Shown: in pieces, positions 1 to 9,057 of the stretch
How the letters are laid out: the number at the start of each line of letters is the position of its first letter
How positions within the stretch are numbered: position 1 is the first letter of the stretch
Assembly (NCBI GenBank): GCA_021151835.1
Contig: JAGKWO010000017.1
Span: 1 to 64,000 of the forward strand
DNA: 64,000 nt
Source: Gammaproteobacteria bacterium
GTDB lineage: Bacteria > Pseudomonadota > Gammaproteobacteria > Pseudomonadales > Cellvibrionaceae
Direction of reading: 5' to 3'
Program-made: the position numbers and the translations under genes
The notes under the pieces: generated by a model
The model's database searches: none
What the model saw: the letters and a program-made list of their open reading frames with translations, nothing else
What the model was told of the DNA's origin: nothing

Positions 1-220
1 CATAATAAAAATAGTGGGCATCCGTTTTTTTCTGCTCCACTAATTCATGACCAAGAAACAAACAAAATTTGGGAATATCACGCTGTGTTGACGGATCAGT
101 TGCTATTACCTCAATCACATCACCAATCGCCACTTCTTTGACAGCTTTATGGAGCATCATTACAGGCTCGGGGCAAAGCAAGCCGGACGTATCCAAAGTT
201 TTATCAATTTGTTCATTCAT
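1..220 (-). CDS. tusA: TusA-family sulfurtransferase, partial
   Basis: The 3' end runs off the window. Translating the minus strand from the ATG at 220 gives about 73 residues with the hallmark CPEP motif near residue 17 (context LLCPEPVMM), followed by the usual KxxxxGDxxEVxATDP stretch. TusA/SirA proteins carry a persulfide on this Cys and relay sulfur to partners such as the tRNA 2-thiouridine machinery. Family members are about 80 residues, so only a few C-terminal residues are missing. The gene diverges from the unknown gene to its right. Family assignment is firm; the exact physiological partner cannot be read from the sequence. Confidence 0.85.
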   Translation of the reverse strand, partial: MNEQIDKTLDTSGLLCPEPVMMLHKAVKEVAIGDVIEVIATDPSTQRDIPKFCLFLGHELVEQKKTDAHYFYY

Positions 221-268
221 AGTTTTAAATCGTCTATAAAAATTTCGGCAAATAGCCAAGTGGTTGCT

Positions 269-733
269 ATGATTAACTCGCAGGAAAAAATTAAGTCAGG
301 AGAAGATTTCACTACCGAGGAACATTGTTTGATGTCCCGGAAACCAATAAACGATTATATGCCCTCTGATTTCTTTAGTCGCCAGGCACTGGAGCTTACC
401 TTCCGCCTGTTACGCAACAACCATCCTTTACTAGCCCATGCGGTAAAACAAACAATCGAAGCCACCACCACCGTTGCTTATGAAGATTTGCAATCTGCAT
501 ACACTGGTGAAATGTTACTCAACAAAGAAGTCCTGGATTCACTTAAGGCTCATACCATTGGCAAAATAGTTGCTGTCCTCACAGAAATTGGTGAACATGC
601 ACTCAAGCAAAACGATCTTCCCCCAAGTCATATGACCTTACTGCGCTCTCTTATTGAAGATTGGGTAGCACTGACCGAATGGGTTTTACAGCATTCAGCG
701 ACCGACACGAATGACCGCACGTCCTACCATTAG
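269..733 (+). CDS. Conserved-looking protein of unknown function
   Basis: I do not recognise this protein. The reading frame is open from 149, but that upstream part overlaps tusA on the other strand. The ATG at 269 gives 154 residues; a second ATG at 332, with GAGG about 11 bases upstream, gives 133 and is an equally plausible start. The product is soluble, mainly helical and lacks a signal peptide, membrane segment or obvious catalytic motif. It is divergent from tusA and ends 12 bases from the convergent rlmM stop codon. Confidence 0.6.
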   Translation: MINSQEKIKSGEDFTTEEHCLMSRKPINDYMPSDFFSRQALELTFRLLRNNHPLLAHAVKQTIEATTTVAYEDLQSAYTGEMLLNKEVLDSLKAHTIGKIVAVLTEIGEHALKQNDLPPSHMTLLRSLIEDWVALTEWVLQHSATDTNDRTSYH

Positions 734-745
734 GCATAAGAAATA

Positions 746-1798
746 TTAAAAAACTCGCAAGTGTCCAGTTACTTCTTCACGATCATGGTATAGCTGCTTG
801 AATTGAATATCCACGCGAAACCCGGCTTTTTCCAATTCATTACGAATACGTTCCTCGCACTTTTTAACTTCGGCGTAGCGTTGTTTCATCGGCAACTTCA
901 AATTAAATACCGCTTCGCGGCAATATTTTTTGGTGAACCACTTGATAATCATACTGGTTACCCGCGCTGGTTTATCCACGATATCGCACACCAACCAATC
1001 GACCGGTTTTTTTGGCTCATATAAAAAACCATCGCTCAGTATGTGTTGTACCTGCCCGGTTTCCATCAGGCTTTTATCCATGGGGCCATTGTCAACGGCT
1101 TCCACAAACATACCACGCTGCACTAATTGCCACGTCCATCCACCAGGCGCCGCGCCCAAATCCACAGCGCGCATACTGGAGGCCAAACGATTGTCCCAAT
1201 CTTCCGCGGCAATAAAATGATGCCAGGCCTCTTCTAATTTCAACGTTGCTCGACTGGGCGCTTCTTTTGGCAAACGCAAACGCGTAATTCCCATCGGCCA
1301 GGGTGATGAATTATTAATTGGGCTAATACCCAAATATGCCTGCGTTCCGGTCAGGAAAACCAGATGCAAGCGCATTCCACTTTTTGGCGAAAAAATTGAT
1401 GCAGAACGCAATGCCTTCTCAAAAGGCGCGGTGAATTTTTTGCTTAAACCGGAAAGTTCCTTACCTTCGTTGGTATCCACTGTTTCAATGATTAATTCAC
1501 GTACTTCGCCCATTTTTTTTGCTACAGCAAGTAACGGGGTAACACGATCAGCCACAGGCAAATCATCAATCAACCCTTCGCAAGCAAACCACTGACGCGC
1601 AAAAATAAATCGGCGAAAATACAAAACGCTCAATAATCGGCTGGCACCGTCTGGCTCGTGAGTGATAAATAACACGTAGGCACTGTTATCTTTCGCTTTA
1701 CTGTAACCATAGATACCCAATTCACCCGCCAGATCCGTAATTTCTGCGGCGCATTCTTTTTCAAAACCGGGCCGACAATGTAAAAATAAATGATTCAC
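746..1798 (-). CDS. rlmM: 23S rRNA (cytidine-2498-2'-O)-methyltransferase RlmM
   Basis: This SAM-dependent enzyme methylates the 2'-hydroxyl of C2498 in 23S rRNA. The N-terminal part (LFLHCRPGFEKECAAEI) matches the THUMP-type start of RlmM, and the C-terminal Rossmann methyltransferase domain has the SAM loop DLGAAPGGWTW near residue 212 with downstream catalytic-type motifs CDIVDKP and NLKLPMK. I chose the GTG at 1798 (350 residues) because it places the family start directly after an AAAGAGA ribosome site; an ATG at 1843 would overlap yheU. It lies 17 bases downstream of yheU and is probably cotranscribed with it. Confidence 0.93.
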   Translation of the reverse strand: MNHLFLHCRPGFEKECAAEITDLAGELGIYGYSKAKDNSAYVLFITHEPDGASRLLSVLYFRRFIFARQWFACEGLIDDLPVADRVTPLLAVAKKMGEVRELIIETVDTNEGKELSGLSKKFTAPFEKALRSASIFSPKSGMRLHLVFLTGTQAYLGISPINNSSPWPMGITRLRLPKEAPSRATLKLEEAWHHFIAAEDWDNRLASSMRAVDLGAAPGGWTWQLVQRGMFVEAVDNGPMDKSLMETGQVQHILSDGFLYEPKKPVDWLVCDIVDKPARVTSMIIKWFTKKYCREAVFNLKLPMKQRYAEVKKCEERIRNELEKAGFRVDIQFKQLYHDREEVTGHLRVF

Positions 1799-1815
1799 AA
1801 TTTTCTCTTTGTTAA

Positions 1816-2070
1816 TTAATCGCCAGCATTCCCGGATTGCCATTCCTGCTCGAGTAACTCTGCTTCACGGCGCGGTAAAATACTGACTGACTCGCTGGTT
1901 GTGTCAAAAACCACAACAATTTCCTGCCGTTTTAGCAGTTGTTTTATTTGTTCAACTTTTACACTGAGCGGAATTTCTTCCTCACCGTAATCGGTGCCCT
2001 CACGGGTGATGAATTCTTCGATCAATCCTTGCAACGCATCGCTCGATAATTGCCCGTAAGGAATAATCAT
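1816..2070 (-). CDS. yheU: YheU/UPF0270 family protein
   Basis: This 84-residue protein matches the small YheU family: it starts MIIPYGQLS, has the conserved FITREGTDYGE block near residues 20-30, and the VSILPR block near the C terminus. The function of the family is unknown. It precedes rlmM by 17 bases on the same strand, so the two probably form one transcript. The size is normal for the family. Confidence 0.85.
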   Translation of the reverse strand: MIIPYGQLSSDALQGLIEEFITREGTDYGEEEIPLSVKVEQIKQLLKRQEIVVVFDTTSESVSILPRREAELLEQEWQSGNAGD

Positions 2071-2214
2071 CTCAAGCTACCATTTTCATTACATTTAATC
2101 AGACGGGAATAAACTCTGGAATTGTGACTTGTCCGAGTAACACAAGCAGAGTAACCTTCATCTATAACCTACCCTGTAAACGCTGCATCAACAATTTAAC
2201 AATAAGGAAACAAC

Positions 2215-2751
2215 GTGAATACACAACTCGTATTGACTGTTCTCAGCGACGACCGCCCTGGCGTGGTGGAACAATTGGCCCAAACTATCAGCCAACATCA
2301 CGGCAACTGGCTGGAAAGCCGTATGGCGCAACTGGCCGGCAAATTTGCCGGAATCTTACAAGTAGCCGTAGCCCAGGAACATCAACAACAGCTACAGGCA
2401 GCGCTGAACGATCTCAACAGCAAGGGTTTCAAAATTGTTGTCGACAACGCCGTCAATATTACCAGGCCGGAATGCCGTGAATTCAGCTTCAGCGTGGTGG
2501 GTAATGACCGGCCAGGCATTGTACGTGAAATTGCGCAAGCGTTCGCAGCGCGCCATATTAACATGGGAGAGCTGGAAACAGCGTGTTCCAGTATGCCATG
2601 GTCGGGGGAACCTTTATTTGAGGCTACCGGGGTAATTGAAGTCCCCAAAGTAGTGGATATGAATGAACTCTATGATTATCTGGATAAGATTGCTGATGAT
2701 TTAGCAGTAGACATCCGGCTGGAATCATCAACTGAAAAATCCCATCCGTAA
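2215..2751 (+). CDS. Two-ACT-domain regulator, GcvR-like
   Basis: The 178-residue product has two ACT domains, beginning at about residue 4 (VLTVLSDDRPGVVEQLA) and residue 89 (FSFSVVGNDRPGIVREIA). The paired DRPG(V/I)V loops are typical of GcvR-like proteins, which act in glycine-responsive control of the glycine cleavage genes. No gcv gene is in the window, so the regulon is unknown. The start is a GTG at 2215 preceded by AAGGAAA. A bidirectional hairpin just downstream probably ends the transcript. Confidence 0.8.
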   Translation: MNTQLVLTVLSDDRPGVVEQLAQTISQHHGNWLESRMAQLAGKFAGILQVAVAQEHQQQLQAALNDLNSKGFKIVVDNAVNITRPECREFSFSVVGNDRPGIVREIAQAFAARHINMGELETACSSMPWSGEPLFEATGVIEVPKVVDMNELYDYLDKIADDLAVDIRLESSTEKSHP

Positions 2752-2780
2752 CGGCTGGAATTATTTCCCCATGAGGAGTA

Positions 2781-2813
2781 AAAAATAAGCAGCCTAAGCT
2801 GCTTATTTTTTTT
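2781..2813. terminator. Bidirectional rho-independent terminator
   Basis: The arms AATAAGCAGC and GCTGCTTATT are separated by CTAA and flanked by an A-run on the left and a T-run on the right. This suits both the plus-strand ACT-domain gene and the minus-strand DUF2721 gene, whose stop codon lies within the hairpin. It is probably the end of the long MSHA transcript. Confidence 0.8.
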
Positions 2814-3210
2814 CTGCGAGTTTTTCGTCGAATTTTTCCAATTCAATGTTGATCGCTTTGGTCGATATGTTGACTTCGTAAAATGAAAACAATAGTGAGA
2901 CCACTAATAACACCAAACTGACTGCAAACAAAAATTGTCCGGTCAAAAGCCACCCTAATAATAATGCGAACATCGCCATCGTACAAAACACAAACGACAA
3001 CACCCCAAATGCCTGCATCTGGCGAATCACCTGGACACGCAAGCGCAGGTTTTCTATTTGGCGAATAACGACTTTTTTTGAAGCAGCATCTTCAAGATTA
3101 CTTAGTTGGCGAATCACATTGGTTAACACTACAAAACGATTCGTATAAGCGAGCATCAGTAATGAAATAGCGGGGAACAATAAACTGGGAGTGGTGATTG
3201 TCATTTCCAT
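2803..3210 (-). CDS. DUF2721 family membrane protein
   Basis: This 135-residue protein resembles the DUF2721 family, which has no known function. A hydrophobic helix at about 7-25 is followed by a charged cytoplasmic-type stretch (RQIENLRLRVQVIRQMQ) and two closely spaced membrane helices at about 67-110, with a charged C-terminal tail. It begins 21 bases after the mshQ stop codon on the same strand and shares the terminator at 2781-2813, so it probably rides on the pilus transcript. Whether it takes part in pilus function is unknown. Confidence 0.75.
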   Translation of the reverse strand: MEMTITTPSLLFPAISLLMLAYTNRFVVLTNVIRQLSNLEDAASKKVVIRQIENLRLRVQVIRQMQAFGVLSFVFCTMAMFALLLGWLLTGQFLFAVSLVLLVVSLLFSFYEVNISTKAINIELEKFDEKLAEKK

Positions 3211-3231
3211 AAATACATCGTCTCGGGATGA

Positions 3232-6200
3232 CTATTGAAATCTTTCGCGCCAATAGATTACACGGTCGTGACCGCGGTAGCTACCAAAACCGAAACGTGC
3301 AGTAGGTAAACTGGTATCCGAATAATTGCCGTCCTGATTCCAATCAAATCGCAACCAGGGATAACTGGTTAAGTCGACATTCACAGGAAACGTTCCCGTC
3401 GCACCTGAAGTTGGAGCACTAAAGAACTGTTTAGCATCGCCAGCAGTAAAACTGATTTGGGTTGCATCCATCGTTTCATAATTTCCGGTAGTGCTGCCAG
3501 CGACAGCGCCACTTGTTAATTGCACAGTCCGGTTTGAGTCAGACAAAATATTGCCATTGGGATAGCTGATGGCGCTGCGCAAAATGGTTGTGCATGTATC
3601 ATTGGTATTTTTAACAAAACGATTCCCAATCCAATATTCAGTATAAAAATTTACCGGAAGGTTGGCGGTTTCCGGACCAAAGGCATCATCCAATCGCAAG
3701 CGCCCGTAACGCACATTTATTGGCGATCCAAGCGCTTTTGCTGTGCAAGCGGTGCCAGAACAGACTGCAACCATTGAGGCGTTCATGTCCAGATTTTTTA
3801 ACACTCGAGAATCAAAGTTGTCTGTGAGTATTATTCCAAGCTGAGTGCCAGGATATGGACCATCAATAAAAGGAGCAGCTGTCAAACGCATGAACCTTGT
3901 ATTGAGTGAATTGACGAGCATACTTCCATTAGTCCAGCTTTTAGTGATGCCATCATTAATACGATTACCAAGATTAACACCAGAATTTCCGTCCTCTGCA
4001 ACATACGTTAAGGTAGGCATAGTTCCATAAGCCGGAATATAATTTGTCGTTAATCCTCCAACTCCGTTTGCATCCACCACAGTACGCGCTTCAATGGTGT
4101 AGGCTAGTCTAGTGGGATGGTCCATATAGGTAAAAGTTTGACAGCTATTATTAACTAATGAATCCTTAAGAATAAAATGGTCAGGAAAAAAACGTCCGAT
4201 AATACCACTTGGACTTATTCGCTCAATTTCGCCAGATGCTCCCTGACCTAAATAACCTGCAGATAAACCAGGCTCTAGCCGGATGCTTCCAACTTCCTTC
4301 CAAATAGCAGGCAAAATGCCTCCACCGGAAGTAGCAACGAAAGGATCAATTATTGAATCACCATTTGCATCCTCACCAACAATTAAAGTGCCGGCAGTTC
4401 CGCCCAAAGGGTGCTCAGGTTTAGCAACACTGCACGTGTCTGTTTTTACACGCTCCGTAATCTTTTCCGGGCATCCTATACGCAATTGAATTTTATTGCG
4501 TTCGGATATACTTTCATTTCCAAAATTTGGAGTGACTGCACCAACCGCATTATAAGATCTGACGGTAACATTAAATTTTTCACCGGCGGCAATAAACCCA
4601 TTACCTGAGCTGGTCGTACCTGGATTTGCTAAAAATGGTGAAGCAGCTTGAGCAGCACCAGTTACTCTCAAAGCGTAAGGTTTGACAATAAAAGGATCAC
4701 TACTTCCAGATAATGTGATTGTTGGGTCATTGCTAGTCCCCCCATCAAGTGTCAACTGACTGTAGAGTGTAAGCTGTCCAACATCCGAGTAAACAATATC
4801 AATTGGTGCCTCCCCATTAGCATTAAAATTCAAACTTACATTCGTATATGCTAACGAAGTAGCATTATTATTATTTGCACTGATATTGGTATAAGTTGTT
4901 GCACTATTGGCTTTAACGGAAAAGTTTTGCCCATTCACACACGATGAAGGATTATTACAACTATAAGCCATCCCAACGGAGCGAGTCCCAACACCGATAC
5001 GAGCAACACAAGCACCAGTATTATTATCAGTTCGAATAGCCTTTACAATCGCTGTGCCACTAACGCCTGCAATTTGCACAGGAATTGAGGATGGAGGTGT
5101 TGATGAAAAATTGTAAGCAATTTTTAATCCGGCGTTATTAAAAGTAATAGAAGAGGAACCTGTCGCAGTGATACCAGCAGTGGTACTCGCTGCCGTAATA
5201 TTTAATGTTGAGGGGGTAGTTTGCTGTAAATATTTTGTGAAATTAGTTTCACTACCACTGAAAGTATATGTATTCCCACCAACCCAGACGCCCGTTGCGG
5301 GATTGGTTCCAAGATTGACCACCGTTCCAGCTGAAGGGGTAATTTCAATACCTGAAGCATTAAAAGCAGTTATTTTTACGGATTCGGCTGCACAGGTAAC
5401 TCCTGTCGCACTGTTAGTAATCTGATAATAAGCTGGATAGGTGGTACATTCATACAAGCCAGCGCTTGATGCGGGTGTTGAACCACGAGGGATTGCAACA
5501 TAACTCCCACCCGCAGGCGTTTGCCAAAGTAGTTGTGCAACCGCATAGCCACCGTTTTCATAATATTCCATTTTAATCGGATATGAATTCCCTGCACTCA
5601 GGTTTACTGTGACACTGGTATGTGTTGTTACCGAATGGTCATTCCATTGGTCAATTAATAAATCACCATTTACAGTCAAACGAACACCATCATCGGAATT
5701 GGTTTGAAAACGATAGATACCTGATTGGGAAACACGTATGTATCCATCCCAACTTACAGAAAAATTATCTCCGTTTACACCAACAGGTCCGGGCACTCCT
5801 GTCCCCCAATCAAAATTAATCGGACCATCAAGTCGTGTTGCAACAACAGTACCGCTTGCCGACATATTATTGAAATATTTACCGGTTATGCCCGCTGTTA
5901 AATTTGTTGAGCATGAACTCACTGGTGGTTTTGTTATGGCAGTACATTCATATAAACCCGCACCCAACGTTGGTGTTGGCCCAGCCGGAATTGCAACATA
6001 TGAACCAGAACCCGGTGTTTGCCAGCTTAATTGGATAACTGCGCTGCCGGCATTTTCATAATACTCAAGTACTAATGAATAAGATTGCCCGGCAACCAAT
6101 GAAATATCAGGACTGGTATCCGTTGCACTGGAGTGATCATTCCAACGATTGATAACCAAAGTCCCATTAACATATAAGCGAACACCATCATCAGAAACCG

Positions 6201-7284
6201 TTCGAAACCTGTGAATACCGGATGTGGTTGCCCTTACATAACCGGTCCAACGCACAGAAAAGGTATCCGCACCGATTCCTGTAGGACCCGGTGCACCCGC
6301 GCCCCAATTGAAATTGATCGGGCCATCACTTCTGGTTGCAGCACTGGGCTCTGTTAACGTCGTATTGTTATAGTAATTGCCTGTTATCCCACTGGACACA
6401 CCGGATGGGCAAACATTGGACATGGTCGAATTACACGCATTGGCGGGTGTCGATCCAGGTGAGCAAACTCCGTAAACCTGTGCACCATTCGTAACATTTA
6501 CTGTTGAATAGTTTGGTGCAGTCAAGCTTCCATATACCGTTGAATTATTGACAGAAATTGCACCATTATTGCTACTGATTGCAACCGCTGAACTGGCCGA
6601 ACCTAATACACTGCCGTTTTGGATCGTCACAGTACTTGCACCGGAAATATTTCCGCTCGTCATAGTGACACCCGAAAGCGTCAAGGGATTGTTGGCAGTC
6701 ATTGTAAAATTGCCAGTCAGTGTGCCCCCTGTAATTGACATTCCCGATTGCGCGGTAGCACCACCTAATAAACTTGTGCCATTTGTGGTAATCGTATTGC
6801 TTGAGCTGGTAACCAACCCCGATATGCTACCGCCAGTTAAATTAATATTTGCATTCGAAGTCAACGCACCACTTATGGTGGCATTAGTCAATGTGACAGC
6901 GCCAACACCGGCGTTTACCACACCGTAAATAGTTGTGGTTCCACCAGAAGTAATTGTGCCGTAATTTGATGTTAGATTAATGTTGTTTGATGCTGACCCA
7001 ACGGTTGTATTGCTGGCCAATGAAAAACCGTCATTGGCGTAAATCGTAACGCTACTATTAGCAGTCACTATATCACTGGTGCCCAGAACTACTTTCGTAC
7101 TGCACGTATAAGTGGATCCACTCACACTCCAGCTTCCACCACTATTACAAACAGGATAGGAGCCACTACTTAAGTTATAAGTTGCAGCTTGTGTGATATT
7201 TGTTATCAAAAAGGCAAGCAATAAAAACAATAAAATTGCCAAAGCTTTTGAATAACCATGACAAGAATTCAGCATCATTTGCAT
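3232..7284 (-). CDS. mshQ: MSHA biogenesis protein MshQ with two PA14-like domains
   Basis: The 1350-residue secreted protein closes the pilin cluster at the usual mshQ position. Order of parts: signal peptide about 1-33; a low-complexity Thr/Ser/Gly/Asn beta-rich segment to about 280; PA14-like domain 1 at about 294-440 and PA14-like domain 2 at about 463-600, each with SDDGVRL, a (V/I)NRWNDHS-type or DQWNDHS stretch and an LEYYEN or MEYYEN block; then a long beta-rich part ending in the MshQ-type C-terminal domain (DUF6701), with the closing DWNQDGNYSD and GRYRG-like HDRVIYWRE motifs. PA14 domains commonly bind sugars, so this may be a tip adhesin. It starts one base after mshP ends. Confidence 0.85.
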   Translation of the reverse strand: MQMMLNSCHGYSKALAILLFLLLAFLITNITQAATYNLSSGSYPVCNSGGSWSVSGSTYTCSTKVVLGTSDIVTANSSVTIYANDGFSLASNTTVGSASNNINLTSNYGTITSGGTTTIYGVVNAGVGAVTLTNATISGALTSNANINLTGGSISGLVTSSSNTITTNGTSLLGGATAQSGMSITGGTLTGNFTMTANNPLTLSGVTMTSGNISGASTVTIQNGSVLGSASSAVAISSNNGAISVNNSTVYGSLTAPNYSTVNVTNGAQVYGVCSPGSTPANACNSTMSNVCPSGVSSGITGNYYNNTTLTEPSAATRSDGPINFNWGAGAPGPTGIGADTFSVRWTGYVRATTSGIHRFRTVSDDGVRLYVNGTLVINRWNDHSSATDTSPDISLVAGQSYSLVLEYYENAGSAVIQLSWQTPGSGSYVAIPAGPTPTLGAGLYECTAITKPPVSSCSTNLTAGITGKYFNNMSASGTVVATRLDGPINFDWGTGVPGPVGVNGDNFSVSWDGYIRVSQSGIYRFQTNSDDGVRLTVNGDLLIDQWNDHSVTTHTSVTVNLSAGNSYPIKMEYYENGGYAVAQLLWQTPAGGSYVAIPRGSTPASSAGLYECTTYPAYYQITNSATGVTCAAESVKITAFNASGIEITPSAGTVVNLGTNPATGVWVGGNTYTFSGSETNFTKYLQQTTPSTLNITAASTTAGITATGSSSITFNNAGLKIAYNFSSTPPSSIPVQIAGVSGTAIVKAIRTDNNTGACVARIGVGTRSVGMAYSCNNPSSCVNGQNFSVKANSATTYTNISANNNNATSLAYTNVSLNFNANGEAPIDIVYSDVGQLTLYSQLTLDGGTSNDPTITLSGSSDPFIVKPYALRVTGAAQAASPFLANPGTTSSGNGFIAAGEKFNVTVRSYNAVGAVTPNFGNESISERNKIQLRIGCPEKITERVKTDTCSVAKPEHPLGGTAGTLIVGEDANGDSIIDPFVATSGGGILPAIWKEVGSIRLEPGLSAGYLGQGASGEIERISPSGIIGRFFPDHFILKDSLVNNSCQTFTYMDHPTRLAYTIEARTVVDANGVGGLTTNYIPAYGTMPTLTYVAEDGNSGVNLGNRINDGITKSWTNGSMLVNSLNTRFMRLTAAPFIDGPYPGTQLGIILTDNFDSRVLKNLDMNASMVAVCSGTACTAKALGSPINVRYGRLRLDDAFGPETANLPVNFYTEYWIGNRFVKNTNDTCTTILRSAISYPNGNILSDSNRTVQLTSGAVAGSTTGNYETMDATQISFTAGDAKQFFSAPTSGATGTFPVNVDLTSYPWLRFDWNQDGNYSDTSLPTARFGFGSYRGHDRVIYWRERFQ

Positions 7285-7788
7285 TTATTCCTGATCCAAA
7301 AAAGCGCCAACCTGAATGGTTCTTACCGCCCTGAATTGCTGCTGGCCACAAGACCCTACGCTTGTCAGGGTATAGAAACTTTTGGTAACACCTTGCGGTG
7401 CTGTAGCCGTATAATTTGCGGCGGTTGCGGCACTGCAAACGGTACTATCACGGTATCGACAAGAGCAGATCACCTGCGCCCTGCACGCCCTCAAACCGTC
7501 TACTGTAAAATTTTGGTTAATCGCCATTGCTGTACAGGATGTGTCTGTGGCTTGCCGGGTTACATTGGCAAAAAATAAAGCCTGCATTCCGCGTTGAGCT
7601 CCGCTCTCGGCCGCATAAAACGCCTGGACATTTGAAAATTCCTGGATGCTGGATGAATTGGTTTGCTCACTGGCACGAGAAATAGTTATTGCCAATGCGC
7701 CCATTACAATCAAAATAAATAATGCTAATGGCAACAGGAAACCGTGCTGGGATTGATATTTAAATTCTCTATTTTTTTCAGGGCACAT
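7285..7788 (-). CDS. mshP: MSHA biogenesis protein MshP (PilX-like)
   Basis: The 167-residue protein has a short basic leader, then QHGFLLPLALFILIVMGALA, the hydrophobic helix of PilX/MshP proteins, and the AESGAQRG motif near residue 60 typical of PilX N-terminal domains. It lacks the classical FTLIE pilin start. Six or more Cys residues follow in the C-terminal half, probably disulfide-bonded in the periplasm. It overlaps mshO by 11 bases and abuts mshQ, as expected for translational coupling in the minor pilin cluster. Confidence 0.8.
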   Translation of the reverse strand: MCPEKNREFKYQSQHGFLLPLALFILIVMGALAITISRASEQTNSSSIQEFSNVQAFYAAESGAQRGMQALFFANVTRQATDTSCTAMAINQNFTVDGLRACRAQVICSCRYRDSTVCSAATAANYTATAPQGVTKSFYTLTSVGSCGQQQFRAVRTIQVGAFLDQE

Positions 7789-8584
7789 TGCGAATCAACA
7801 CCCTCTGGCTGTAGGTAACGCTCTCACCACCGCTAGCGAAGGCCAATAAAATATTGACGGCAACATTGCGATTCTCGCTTCCCGTTGCCAATGCAAAAGG
7901 GGTTGGTGCTGTAACATTCCGCGCAATAATACTAAATGAATTTGTCAGGGTAACATTGGCATCATTAATATTAATTCCATCATAATAACGTAGCTCACTG
8001 CCTACTACGCAAAACGCTTGCGGATTATCAAGCAAGTAGTAGCGTTTATTAATAGAATTTCGCACCCACCGTTGGGCCAGAGTTAAATTTAGATTTCCAT
8101 TTGAGTAACCGGCAAAAGTTGCGCGGGATGTAGCGGTGCCACCGTAAAGTTCAGCATTAGCCATAGCACCAATACTGACAAATCGCGCGACTCCCGAATC
8201 AATTTCATAAGGCGAAGCAGCTATAGTGATAGCGGGATTGGCAAGATTTGATTGATCAGGCACAGGATCAAAATAATTTCCCGCGCCCACGATAGGAATA
8301 AACTCAATACAACTATTGGAATTCGTCAACCGAAGTGAGAAGGGTAAAGCTACTCGTAACTGACGAGTAATTCGTTCAAGTGATGGCCTTGCTGTATTGA
8401 TTAACAACGCTCGTGTTTGTGTACGTTGATAACTTTCCGCCGTCCGCGCCACAAAACCAGAACCAATAACAGCAAGTATAGAAAGAATGACAATAACAGT
8501 AATTAATTCGATCAGGGTAAATCCCGATAATTTTTTTCTGTAGTAACCTTCCATTCCTTTGAATGTATTAGCAAGGCCCATCAT
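7778..8584 (-). CDS. mshO: MSHA minor pilin-like protein MshO
   Basis: The product (268 residues) carries a prepilin leader ending SGFTLIEL near residue 20, the substrate for the prepilin peptidase (cut after Gly), followed by the hydrophobic ITVIVILSILAVIGSG helix. Length and position between mshD and mshP fit MshO, a minor pilin of the MSHA pilus. Two ATGs at 8584 and 8581 are possible starts, and an internal ATG at residue 11 would give a shorter leader. The start overlaps the mshD stop by one base. Confidence 0.82.
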   Translation of the reverse strand: MMGLANTFKGMEGYYRKKLSGFTLIELITVIVILSILAVIGSGFVARTAESYQRTQTRALLINTARPSLERITRQLRVALPFSLRLTNSNSCIEFIPIVGAGNYFDPVPDQSNLANPAITIAASPYEIDSGVARFVSIGAMANAELYGGTATSRATFAGYSNGNLNLTLAQRWVRNSINKRYYLLDNPQAFCVVGSELRYYDGININDANVTLTNSFSIIARNVTAPTPFALATGSENRNVAVNILLAFASGGESVTYSQRVLIRNVP

Positions 8585-9057
8585 TAAAAATTTGCTCGCT
8601 CGGCCGCCAGGAGAATTGTTTCCCCTCGCGGGGTGGTTACCTTCACAGTAATCAATTTAATATTATTGTTTGCGACCACAGTTACACTGCGAGTGTACCC
8701 CGTATAAGGAGTGTCGACGCGACCATTATAATCGTCAACATCCCTCAAATTAGTGCTTTTGGTTGTGTTGTTGCAGGCAATAGCACCAGCATAGGCACTT
8801 CCACATGCTGGGATTCCACCAGTGGGAGTATTTTCGTCATATTTCAATGAAAGAATTTCATCAAGCATTGATTGCGCAGCTTCCAATGCCTGTACCCGAA
8901 CCAATGGGTCCACATTACGGATGGTTGCCTGGCGAAAAGTATTCACCAAAACCAACAATGCAATACTAATGATCACAATGAAAACAATCATTTCAATGAG
9001 GGTTACACCACATTCTTTATCTTTTTTTATTGTCGAGAACCTAGTTAGCGTAGGCAT
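8584..9057 (-). CDS. mshD: MSHA minor pilin-like protein MshD
   Basis: A type IV prepilin-like protein of 157 residues with the processing site CGVTLIEM near residue 16 and a hydrophobic helix immediately after. It occupies the mshD position between mshC and mshO. I chose the ATG at 9057 because GAGG lies nine bases upstream; a GTG two codons earlier is in frame. The gene overlaps the end of mshC by 17 bases. The family assignment rests on leader and synteny since minor pilin bodies diverge quickly. Confidence 0.8.
   Translation of the reverse strand: MPTLTRFSTIKKDKECGVTLIEMIVFIVIISIALLVLVNTFRQATIRNVDPLVRVQALEAAQSMLDEILSLKYDENTPTGGIPACGSAYAGAIACNNTTKSTNLRDVDDYNGRVDTPYTGYTRSVTVVANNNIKLITVKVTTPRGETILLAAERANF

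Noticed and set aside
5480..6400. Tandem PA14 coding units considered as a recent DNA duplication
   Set aside because: The two units share protein motifs but differ widely at DNA level, so the duplication is old.
6548..6928. Long plus-strand frame opposite mshQ
   Set aside because: It lies wholly inside mshQ on the other strand, is Pro/Val/Leu-rich as expected from the reverse of a Thr/Asn/Ser-rich repeat, and has no ribosome site.
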